Below, in pieces: positions 1-8,200 of a DNA stretch of 13,365 nucleotides. The notes under the pieces are model-generated. The model saw only the letters and a program-made list of their open reading frames with translations, was not told the DNA's origin and did not search any database. Within the stretch, counting starts at the first letter, position 1. The number at the start of each line of letters is the position of its first letter. The translations under genes and the position numbers were made by a program. The stretch comes from Clostridia bacterium (GTDB lineage Bacteria; Bacillota; Clostridia; Oscillospirales; Acutalibacteraceae): assembly GCA_017501865.1 (NCBI GenBank), contig JAFVWD010000005.1:1-13365 (forward strand), in the 5' to 3' direction.

Positions 1-44
1 GGAAAAGGTATCATCTCTTTTATTTTTCTTTGGTGGTGTTCTTT

Positions 45-1106
45 TTGCAAACAAAGTTCAAATATTTACTCAAATCCCCTTCCGATGCAATAATTATAAC
101 CTCGCCTGAAAACCGCAGATATTTTACAGGCTTTAAATCATCTGACGGTTTTCTTGTTATAACATATGATGAATCGCTGTTTTTTACAGACAGCCGTTAT
201 ATAGAAGCTGCCAAAAAGCAAATAACTGTTTGTGAAACAGTTCTTCTGAAGCGTGCTTCTGAAACAATTGCTCCTGTATTGAAAGAAAAGGGCATTAAGA
301 AAATCTTTTTTGAAACAGAACACTTAACTGTTTCGGAATTCAATAACTTCAAAAATATATTTAATTTTTGCGAGGTTGAAGCCTGTGAGGATCTCGACGG
401 AATTATAGATTTTCTCAGAGCGGTAAAAACCCCTGAGGAAGTAGACTGCATAAAAAAAGCTCAGCAAATTGCAGAGGAAGCATTTTCTCACATTTTAAAA
501 TTCATAAAAGTCGGTGTTACCGAAAAAGAAATTGCTCTGGAATTGGATTTTTATATGCTTTCTCACGGTGCGGAAGCCGTTTCGTTTGAGACAATTGCCG
601 TAAGCGGAAAAAATTCATCTATGCCACACGGAGTTCCGACAGATAAAAAAATTGAATCAGGCGATTTTATAACAATGGACTTCGGAGCAGTTTACAACGG
701 ATATCACAGTGATATGACAAGAACTGTAATTGTAGGTCAGCCTTCGAAAAAACAGAAGGAAATTTATGAAACGGTGCTTAAAGCTCAGCGCAATGCGCTC
801 AATGCTTTAAAGGCAGGTGTTCCCTGTGCAAAGGCAGACAAGGCAGCCAGGAGCATTATAAACGATGCGGGCTACAAAGACTGCTTCGGTCACGGCACCG
901 GACATGGTGTAGGTATTGAAATTCACGAGATTCCTACCCTTTCTCCGGCCTCCGTTTTTACATTAGAGAAAGGCAATGTTGTGACAGTAGAACCCGGAAT
1001 TTATATCCCCGGTGAGTTCGGAGTCAGAATCGAAGATATGGCTTTAATTACTGAGGATGGATTTATTAATCTGACAAACTGTGAAAAAGAGTTGATTATT
1101 TTATAA
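45..1106 (+). CDS. M24-family aminopeptidase (Xaa-Pro aminopeptidase/prolidase type)
   Basis: Predicted cytoplasmic dinuclear-metal peptidase that removes N-terminal residues next to proline or splits X-Pro dipeptides. There is no signal peptide. A creatinase-type N-terminal domain (about residues 1-125, with TSPENRRYFTGF near the start) precedes the pita-bread catalytic domain (about 130-350). With the TTG at 45 as residue 1, the five M24 metal ligands are all visible: D212 (MDFGA), D223 (HSDMTRT), H287 (GHGVG), E316 (EPGIY) and E330 (RIED). H294 is the expected substrate-binding histidine. The 353-residue length is normal for short bacterial members. The start is uncertain: the frame is open to base 1, with TTG at 30 and GTG at 33 and 36. 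I prefer TTG 45 because GGTGGTG (32-38) lies 6 nt upstream and the product then begins like family members. The stop overlaps the next ATG by one base, so the two genes are probably co-transcribed. Peptidase versus dipeptidase specificity cannot be read from the sequence. Confidence 0.92.
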   Translation: MQTKFKYLLKSPSDAIIITSPENRRYFTGFKSSDGFLVITYDESLFFTDSRYIEAAKKQITVCETVLLKRASETIAPVLKEKGIKKIFFETEHLTVSEFNNFKNIFNFCEVEACEDLDGIIDFLRAVKTPEEVDCIKKAQQIAEEAFSHILKFIKVGVTEKEIALELDFYMLSHGAEAVSFETIAVSGKNSSMPHGVPTDKKIESGDFITMDFGAVYNGYHSDMTRTVIVGQPSKKQKEIYETVLKAQRNALNALKAGVPCAKADKAARSIINDAGYKDCFGHGTGHGVGIEIHEIPTLSPASVFTLEKGNVVTVEPGIYIPGEFGVRIEDMALITEDGFINLTNCEKELIIL

Positions 1107-1675
1107 TGTATGAGAATTTTCAAGAATTAAGAAAAAATTGTTTTTCTTGTAATAACTGTCCTTTGGGTGAAACACGTACCAACCTTGTTTTCGGTGTAGG
1201 AAATGAAAATGCCGATATTTTATTTGTCGGCGAGGGACCCGGTGAAAACGAGGATTTACAGGGTGAGCCTTTTGTAGGAAAAGCAGGAAAGCTTCTGGAC
1301 AAATATCTGCAGGTTATTAATTTAGACAGGAACAAAAATATTTACATTGCAAATATAGTAAAATGCAGACCACCGCAGAACAGAGATCCTTTACCTGAAG
1401 AGCAGGAGGCTTGCATTAATTGGCTGAGAGAACAGACAAGACTTATTAAACCTAAAATTATTGTATGCCTCGGAAGAATTGCTGCTTCAAGACTCATTTC
1501 ACCCGATTTCAGGGTAACACGTCAGCACGGGCAGTTCATAAAAAAAGGTAATATTTATTTTATGGGTACTTTTCACCCTGCCGCTCTTTTAAGAAATGAA
1601 AGTCAGAAAGCCGATGCATTATCTGATTTTCAAAATCTGAGAGAAAAAATAAAAGAGTTGGAAATTAAACTTTAA
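1106..1675 (+). CDS. Uracil-DNA glycosylase, family 4 (Fe-S cluster type)
   Basis: A 189-residue DNA repair enzyme that excises uracil, produced by cytosine deamination or dUTP misincorporation, as the first step of base excision repair. The motif GEGPGENED (residues 43-51) is the family 4 version of motif A, and TFHPAALLRN (155-164) is the second catalytic motif. Cysteines C15, C18, C87 and C103 fit the C-x2-C...C-x15-C pattern that holds a 4Fe-4S cluster in family 4 enzymes. C12 and C121 are additional. The ATG uses the last base of the preceding stop (TAATG), so translation is probably coupled to the upstream peptidase; the Shine-Dalgarno is weak (AAAAAGAG). No terminator follows before the kinase promoter. 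Pairing with a peptidase has no obvious functional logic and probably reflects housekeeping clustering. The family assignment is firm. Confidence 0.95.
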   Translation: MYENFQELRKNCFSCNNCPLGETRTNLVFGVGNENADILFVGEGPGENEDLQGEPFVGKAGKLLDKYLQVINLDRNKNIYIANIVKCRPPQNRDPLPEEQEACINWLREQTRLIKPKIIVCLGRIAASRLISPDFRVTRQHGQFIKKGNIYFMGTFHPAALLRNESQKADALSDFQNLREKIKELEIKL

Positions 1676-1699
1676 ATTTTCCTGATAATATGGTAAAAT
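1671..1699 (+). promoter_or_regulatory. Predicted promoter of the FGGY kinase gene
   Basis: The -35 candidate TTTAAA (1671-1676, 4 of 6 consensus bases) is followed by exactly 17 nt and a -10 TAAAAT (1694-1699). A TG one base upstream of the -10 (TGGTAAAAT) makes it an extended -10 element. It overlaps the last codons and stop of the glycosylase gene. The expected transcription start is near 1706, giving a leader of about 27 nt with the Shine-Dalgarno AAGGAG at 1719-1724. Read by eye, not tested. Confidence 0.5.
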
Positions 1700-1732
1700 T
1701 ACCTTAAATAATCTTCAAAAGGAGAAATACTT

Positions 1733-3313
1733 ATGACAGCAAAAGAACTTATTTTAAATGGCAGGGCAGTTTTAGGCATTGAATTCGGTTCCACAAGAAT
1801 CAAGGCTGTGCTTATTGATGAAAACAACTCACCTGTTGCATCCGGTGCATACGATTGGGAAAACAGCTTCTCAGACAACATCTGGACTTACTCTCTTGAT
1901 GAAATTTATGCCGGTTTAAAGGGCTCTTATGCATCGCTTAAAAAGAATGTTCAGGAGCAATACGGTGTAACCGTGAAAAGCTTCAGAGCTATAGGCATAA
2001 GCGGTATGATGCACGGTTATATGCCGTTTGACAAGGATGAAAATTTACTTGTTCCCTTCAGAACCTGGCGAAACACCATAACAGGTGAAGCTGCATCAAA
2101 GCTTTCTGATTTATTCTCGTTCAATATTCCGCAACGTTGGAGCATCGCTCATTTGTATAAAGCAATTTTATCAGAAGAGCCACATGTTAAAGATATAACC
2201 TTTTTCACAACACTCGCAGGCTTTATACATTGGAAATTAACAGGTAAAAAGGTTCTGGGTGTTGGTGAAGCTTCAGGTATGTTCCCTATTGATGATAACA
2301 CAAGAAAATTCAATATCGGAATGATTGAAAAATTCAATGCTCTCCCTGAGGTTCAGAAATTCTCCTGGAAATTAGAAAATATTCTTCCTGAAGTTCTTTC
2401 TGCAGGTGAAAATGCCGGTACACTTACAAAAGAAGGTGCACTTCTTCTTGATGAAGATGGCGATCTTGAAGCCGGCATACCTATGTGTCCGCCTGAAGGT
2501 GATGCAGGTACAGGTATGGTAGCAACCAACTCAGTAGGTGTAAGAACAGGTAATGTTTCTGCAGGTACCTCTGTTTTTGCAATGATTGTTTTAGAAAAAA
2601 TGCTTTCAAAGCGTTATGAGGAAATTGACCTTGTTACAACTCCTGCAGGTGATGCTGTTGCAATGGTTCACTGCAACAACTGTACTTCTGACATTAATGC
2701 CTGGGCTAACCTCTTTAAGGAGTTTGCTGACACTATGGGCATCACACTCAATATGGGAGATATTTTTACAGCTCTTTTCAAAAAGAGTGAAGAGGCAGAT
2801 GCTGACCTTGGTAACATTCTTTCATACAACTATTTCTCCGGTGAGCACATAACAGGCTTTGAAAGCGGCAGACCTCTTCTTATGCGAGAGCCCGACAGTA
2901 ATTTCAGTTTAGCAAACTTTATGCGAGTTCAGCTTTTCACTTGCTTCGGCGCCTTAAGAACCGGCCTTGACATTTTAAAAAGAGAAAATGTCGCTATAGA
3001 TAAAATTTTAGGCCACGGCGGATTTTTCAAAACTCCTTTGGTTGGTCAGAATGTCCTTTCTGCTGTTATGGATACTCCTGTTTCTGTTATGGAAACTGCC
3101 GGTGAAGGCGGTGCCTGGGGTATTGCAGTTTTAGCATCATATATGGTAAACAAGGACGAAAAATCATTAGCCGAATTTTTAGACAGTGATGTTTTCGCTT
3201 CACAAAAAATGATAACCTCTACCGCAGACGATTCATTGAAGCAAAGCTTCAATGATTTTATGCTTCGTTACACAAAAGGTCTTAAAGTAGAAAGAGCGGC
3301 AGTCGAAATGTAA
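1733..3313 (+). CDS. FGGY-family carbohydrate kinase
   Basis: Cytoplasmic ATP-dependent sugar kinase of the FGGY family (xylulokinase/ribulokinase/rhamnulokinase relatives), 526 residues, a normal length for the family. The N-terminal phosphate-binding motif is GIEFGSTRIKAVLID (15-29). It has Glu (E17) where most FGGY kinases have Asp. GMMHGYMPFD (91-100) and the following FRTWRN resemble the substrate-side region. EGDAGTG (255-261) contains D257, the likely catalytic base. VRTGNVSAGTS (270-280) matches the second ATP-side motif, and GHGGFFKTPLVG to AGEGGAWGIAVLA (about 424-467) corresponds to the C-terminal FGGY signature. The ATG start is set by AAGGAG ending 8 nt upstream. It has its own promoter and ends just before a strong terminator, so it is probably monocistronic. 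No isomerase, epimerase, aldolase or transporter neighbour identifies the sugar, so the substrate is left open. Confidence 0.87.
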   Translation: MTAKELILNGRAVLGIEFGSTRIKAVLIDENNSPVASGAYDWENSFSDNIWTYSLDEIYAGLKGSYASLKKNVQEQYGVTVKSFRAIGISGMMHGYMPFDKDENLLVPFRTWRNTITGEAASKLSDLFSFNIPQRWSIAHLYKAILSEEPHVKDITFFTTLAGFIHWKLTGKKVLGVGEASGMFPIDDNTRKFNIGMIEKFNALPEVQKFSWKLENILPEVLSAGENAGTLTKEGALLLDEDGDLEAGIPMCPPEGDAGTGMVATNSVGVRTGNVSAGTSVFAMIVLEKMLSKRYEEIDLVTTPAGDAVAMVHCNNCTSDINAWANLFKEFADTMGITLNMGDIFTALFKKSEEADADLGNILSYNYFSGEHITGFESGRPLLMREPDSNFSLANFMRVQLFTCFGALRTGLDILKRENVAIDKILGHGGFFKTPLVGQNVLSAVMDTPVSVMETAGEGGAWGIAVLASYMVNKDEKSLAEFLDSDVFASQKMITSTADDSLKQSFNDFMLRYTKGLKVERAAVEM

Positions 3314-3338
3314 TTTTCACACAATATTCTGTCTTATA

Positions 3339-3379
3339 AAAAATCGCTATCACTCAGAATTTGAGCGATAGCGATTTTT
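3339..3379. terminator. Bidirectional intrinsic terminator
   Basis: A 13-bp perfect stem (AAAAATCGCTATC, 3339-3351, with its complement at 3367-3379) continues after one A/C mismatch into a 4-bp CTCA/TGAG stem with loop GAATT. An A-run precedes it and a T-rich run follows it (3375-3409), so it can stop transcription from both sides. It sits between the stop of the plus-strand kinase (3313) and the stop of the convergent minus-strand surface-protein gene (3393). Confidence 0.9.
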
Positions 3380-3392
3380 ATTTATTTAAGCT

Positions 3393-5276
3393 TTATTTTT
3401 TTATTGAACTGCTTACTGCATAGCTACTTGTTGTTTTGCCGTTTACCGCCTTAACTGTGTAACGGTATTCCTTACCTTTTTCAAGGTTTTTATCTGTTAT
3501 AGCTGTCACCGATGCTTTTTGGGTGCTTATTGTGTACCAATTGCTCCAATTACCATCAATTTTTTCTTGTCTGTAAACAATATAGCTTTTTGCGCCTGCA
3601 GATTTAGTCCATTTAACAGAAACAGCTGAAGAGGTTTTTGTTACCTTAACAGTCGGTTGTGCTAAATATAAAATTGCACCCGAAGCTGTATAAGTACTCT
3701 TGAAGCTTCCGTTTACTGCACGAACTGCATATTTATAGGTTTTTCCGCTTACAGCTTTTTTGTCTACCCAAGAGGTTTTATTTGCTTTGGCAGTTCCCCT
3801 GTTCTTCCATGAAGACCACTTCTTGGTTTTTGCATTATATTCAGAGCTGTATACAGTGTAGCCTGTAGCACCTGAAACCTTATTCCATGAAACCTTAACA
3901 CCTGCAGCAGAATTTGCTACCTTAACAACAGGTTCCTTGAGGAATACAAGCTGTGCGCTTGCTACATAGCTGCTCTTAGAGCCACCGTTTACTGCACGAA
4001 CTGCATATTTGTAAGTTGTACCGCTTACCGCACTCTTGTCTGTCCAGGAGGTTTTGTCTGCTTTTGCAGTACCCATATTTTTCCATGATGACCACTTACC
4101 GTTTGTCAAAGCTGAACGATAAACTGTATAACCCTTTGCACCTGAAACCTTGTTCCATTTTACGGTTACACCTGTTTTTGCAATTGCAATTTTTGCTGTT
4201 GTCTGAGCAAGGCGAACGAGTGAAGCAGAGGCTGTGAATGAGCTTAATACCTTACCGTTTACTGCTCTTACTGTGTACTTATATGCAACCGCTTGCTTTA
4301 CAGCCTTGTCTACCCATAAGGATTTATTTGCGCCTGCAGTACCCATATTTTTCCATGATGACCACTTTTTGGTTTTTCCGTTATACTCAGAGCGGTAAAT
4401 TCTGTAGCCTGTAACTCCTGAAGATTTTGTCCACTTAACTGAAATACCGTCTTTTGCATTTGAAACAGTCACTACAGGTTCCTTTAAGTAAAGAAGGGTA
4501 TTACTTGCGGTGTAAAGACTTGTGTCTTCACCATTTTTTGCTTTAATTGTGTAACGATAAAGCTTACCTGATGTTGCACTCTTGTCTGTAAAGGATTTAG
4601 CGTTAGCATTTGCTGTTCCCAGATTTGTCCATCCGGACCATTTTTTGTATAAATCACTATATTCGGAACGGTATACAATATATCCGGTTGCACCGTTTAC
4701 CTGGTTCCATGTACCCTTTACACCGTTTTTAGCATTAACTATTTTTACAGTCGGAGCTGCAAGGAACATAAATGCCTTTGTGCCCTTGTAATAGCCCTTA
4801 CTGCTGTCTGCTGCGGCGCGAACTGTGTATTTATATGTTACGCCTGATTTAACATTTTCATCTTCATATGAAGAAACCGATGCTTTTTGTGTGCTGATAA
4901 TATTCCAGGATGACCATTTTCCGTTTACATACTCTGCACGGTAAACAATATAGCTTCCGGCACCTGTAATTTTGCTCCACTTAATACTGAAGCCTGTTTT
5001 TACTTTTGTTACTGCAACTGTAGGTGTTCCGAGGTATATAATAGTCTTCGCTCCGCTGAAAGCACCTTCATTATTAGAATTAATGCCGCGTACCTTATAA
5101 GTGTAAGTCTGACCCGAAGCCGCTGTATCGTCAAAATATGAAAGCTCAGAGGTTTTTCCTATTTTAACAAATTCCGCTCCGTTTGTACTACGCCAGATTT
5201 CATACTCGGTTGCATTTTCTGATTCTGTATATGTTACATTTACACCATCAGAAGCATTAACTAATGAAATTGTTGC
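3393..5276 (-). repeat. Seven fibronectin type III repeats (C-terminal array)
   Basis: Repeats begin near residues 1183, 1266, 1357, 1449, 1540, 1630 and 1723. The conserved core reads V-x-V/I-K-W-x-K ... G-A-x-x-Y-x-V-Y-R-S ... KWSSW-x-x-x-G-T-A ... Y-K-Y-T/A-V-R-A-V-N-G ... S-x-Y-x-A-S, the usual strand layout of FnIII. Units 4, 5 and 6 are nearly interchangeable, while 1 and 7 are the most divergent, as expected when internal units are homogenised by recombination. A hand count of unit 5 gives 15 Lys/Arg against 3 Asp/Glu. Confidence 0.9.
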
Positions 5277-8200
5277 AATTCTGCCACAATCGGCTCCGCT
5301 GTAAGAAATTGCACTTACTTTACCCTTATCATCATACTCTATTGTTACAGGGTAGCTTTCTTCTGTTACTATACAGCTGTAGTCGAAAGTAGTAACAAGC
5401 TTACCATTCTGATACTTTAATGTTTCATTTGAAATATTACCTACAAAAGATGTGATAAAGTAAACCTTGATTTCTTTCGGTCCCGCATTATACATAGGTG
5501 ATGAAGTAATATCTATTTTTGAAACATCAAAATATTTACCCACTAATTCTTGTGCTTCCTCTAATGTAAGAATTACAAAGCAGCCTTTTTCATCTACTCC
5601 GAAGTTCTCATAATCCATGTAGTAAGATCCAAAGCTACTGATTGAAAGAGCATCATCAACCGCAGCACCTGTAATTGTACCGCTTAAGCCTGTAAAGTCA
5701 CGTCCGTAAAAATGCTGTGAATAACCGTCTGCATATGTTGCTGCCGCATAATTAATGTCGTCAGTTTTTTCGCCTGCAAGACTTAACCATTTATTTGATT
5801 TAAGTATGTTACTCTTTAAAGCTTTTTCTGTATTCTCACTGAAAATCTCCGCTTCTATATCGGAATAGTTTATACCATTAACAAGAGAACTGTATTTAAA
5901 CGCTATTTCAAATCTTCTTCCGCTTTCTGTATATAAGAAACCGTAAATTGTGTTGATTCCGCCACCATTAGGTGTAAAAAGTACCGCTTTGTGTGTTTCC
6001 TTTGAGCCATCAGCCTTTGTTAAGGTAATAATTAACTCATTTTCACCACTGATTGTAATTCCTGTATAGGTATTTTCAACTACCTCTATAGGGAATTCAC
6101 AGCTTGCATTTCTGTAAAATGCGCAAACGGTATTTTCACCACACTCAAATTGATTTTCGTAATTCTGATTTGTACTCACATAAAAAACAGAACCATCTAT
6201 TTCATCGTATGTTCTGACATTTTTGTAGGTCTTGGTAGTACCGTCTTTAAATGTTACCTCTACTGTGTATGTTATATTACCATCTACATAATAGAAGTAA
6301 TCCGGAGTTTCAATATCCGTTCCTGCAACTACATCATTAGCATACCAACCGTCACCATTTTCTATGAGCGATTGTTCAGGGGTTACCTTCAAGCTTTGTA
6401 CCTTCTCAGAATCGCTTTGTCTGATAATTTCAAACTTGTATTCATATTCTTTTCCGCCAACAAATGCAGTTGCTGTATTTTCGCCGCATTTAAAAGGATT
6501 TTCTGCCTGATCAGCTTCTAAATGCAACTCCATATCAGTATATCTTTTTAAAGATAAATAATCGTATTTTTTTTCAGAACCGTCTTTATATTTAATTGTT
6601 ACTTCCGGTGCAAGATTTCCTAACTTATAATAGAAATATGAGTAATCATCGTATTCTTCGTAATAACCATCAGTATTTTCTACAAGCTTTCTGGTTGGTG
6701 TTATAATAATATTTTCAATCGGATCCTCAACAATCTTAAATGTAAATTCACATTTTCTGCGGCCGTACTCCAAGGTTGCTGTATGCTCACCCGGTGTAAG
6801 TGGGTTTTCGCCGTTTTGCTCTATATTGATTGATACACCACCCTCGTGCTGACAAGCTTCCTGGTAGCTGAATTTTTTTGTGCTTCCATCTGAATATGTA
6901 ACTGTAATCTCAGGGTGTGTTCCTTCTACACTATAATGAAAATACTCTTTTTCGTTTTCTGCATTGTAATACCCGTCCTTGTTTTCTTGTAAAGTACGTG
7001 TTGCTTTTGCAGAAATTGACCTTATATGGTTTTCTTCAATTTCAAACTCAAATGTACAGGTAACTCCGGCTGTTTTTGCAGTACCCGTATATGTTTCTCC
7101 TGCTGTTAACGGATTTTCCGGACTCTGACCTAAATCAATAATTAACTCTGAACTGAAGTTTTCCTGATACTCATTTAATGTATATGTTTCAGCCGGTTTC
7201 TCAGAATCTGAATAATATACAGTTATAGTTGTAGTATCGTAATCCAACCTATAACAGAAGTATTCTCCGACCTTTTTATCTTCACCGGTCTCTTCGTCAT
7301 ATTCATAAATACCTTCAAAGGTACCACTTACATCTTCTTTAAGTACTTCTGTAACATTTACAGAAATACCACTTATAGGATTAGGTACAATTTTATATTC
7401 AAAGGTGCCTGTAACATTATTGATATCTATAGTTCCTGTATGTGTACCGACTGTCAACGGATTGTCAGAGCTCTGACCCAAGTCAACATTATGAGAAAAT
7501 CCCGTTTTTTCATAAAGCTCTCCGAGAGTTAATGTCTCATCTGCTTTTTCAGGATCAGTATAATCAATTGTTACAGTTACAAGTCCGTCATTTAAAGTAT
7601 AAACGAAGTATTCTCCTACTTCTTCATCTTGGTCGGTTTCCTCGTTATACTCATAAATTTTGTCATAGTAACCGCTCGTATTTTCTACGAGGTCATATGG
7701 CACATTTAAAGAAACACTCTTTATAGGATTTTCCTTAATTTCAAATTCAAAATCACAGCTTACATTACCTATTTTTGCAGTAGCTGTGTGCCTTCCTACT
7801 GTTAACGGATTTTCCGGACCCTGATCAATAGAAACAGTCAAACCTTTAAACTTCTCGGAAAATTCGGCATATGTGAATGTTTCAGGGCTTTTTTCAGGGT
7901 CGATATACTCTACGGTTATTTCTACAAGCTCTTCGTCTAAGGTGTAGTAAAAATACTTACCTATTATTTCATTTTCCCCTGTTTCCTCATTATACTCATA
8001 AACATCATCATAATAACCGCTTACTTTTTCTTCAAGAGTATATGGTACATTAACAGAAATATCCTTTATAGGGAATTCTTCAACCACAACAACAAATTCT
8101 GTTTCTTTTCCCAGATATGAGGCTTTTACTGTATTTTCACCTATAACAAACGGATTTTCTATCTGATTATCATCAATAACCAAACCGTAACCTGTGTTCT

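Noticed and set aside
1..44. A longer start for the M24 peptidase (TTG 30, or a start before the window)
   Set aside because: The frame is open to base 1, so this cannot be excluded, but there is no well-spaced ribosome site for TTG 30 and the extra residues do not resemble the family N-terminus.
3393..5276. CRISPR-like or satellite repeat interpretation of the regular 270-bp periodicity
   Set aside because: The periodicity is fully explained by in-frame FnIII protein repeats with diverged codons between the identical patches.
6150..6521. Plus-strand open frame of 123 codons inside the secreted-protein gene
   Set aside because: It is antisense to conserved Ig-like repeats, has no ribosome site I can see, and its composition is that of a reverse-strand shadow.
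7442..7726. Plus-strand open frame of 94 codons inside the secreted-protein gene
   Set aside because: Antisense shadow of repeats 3-4, with no coding features of its own.
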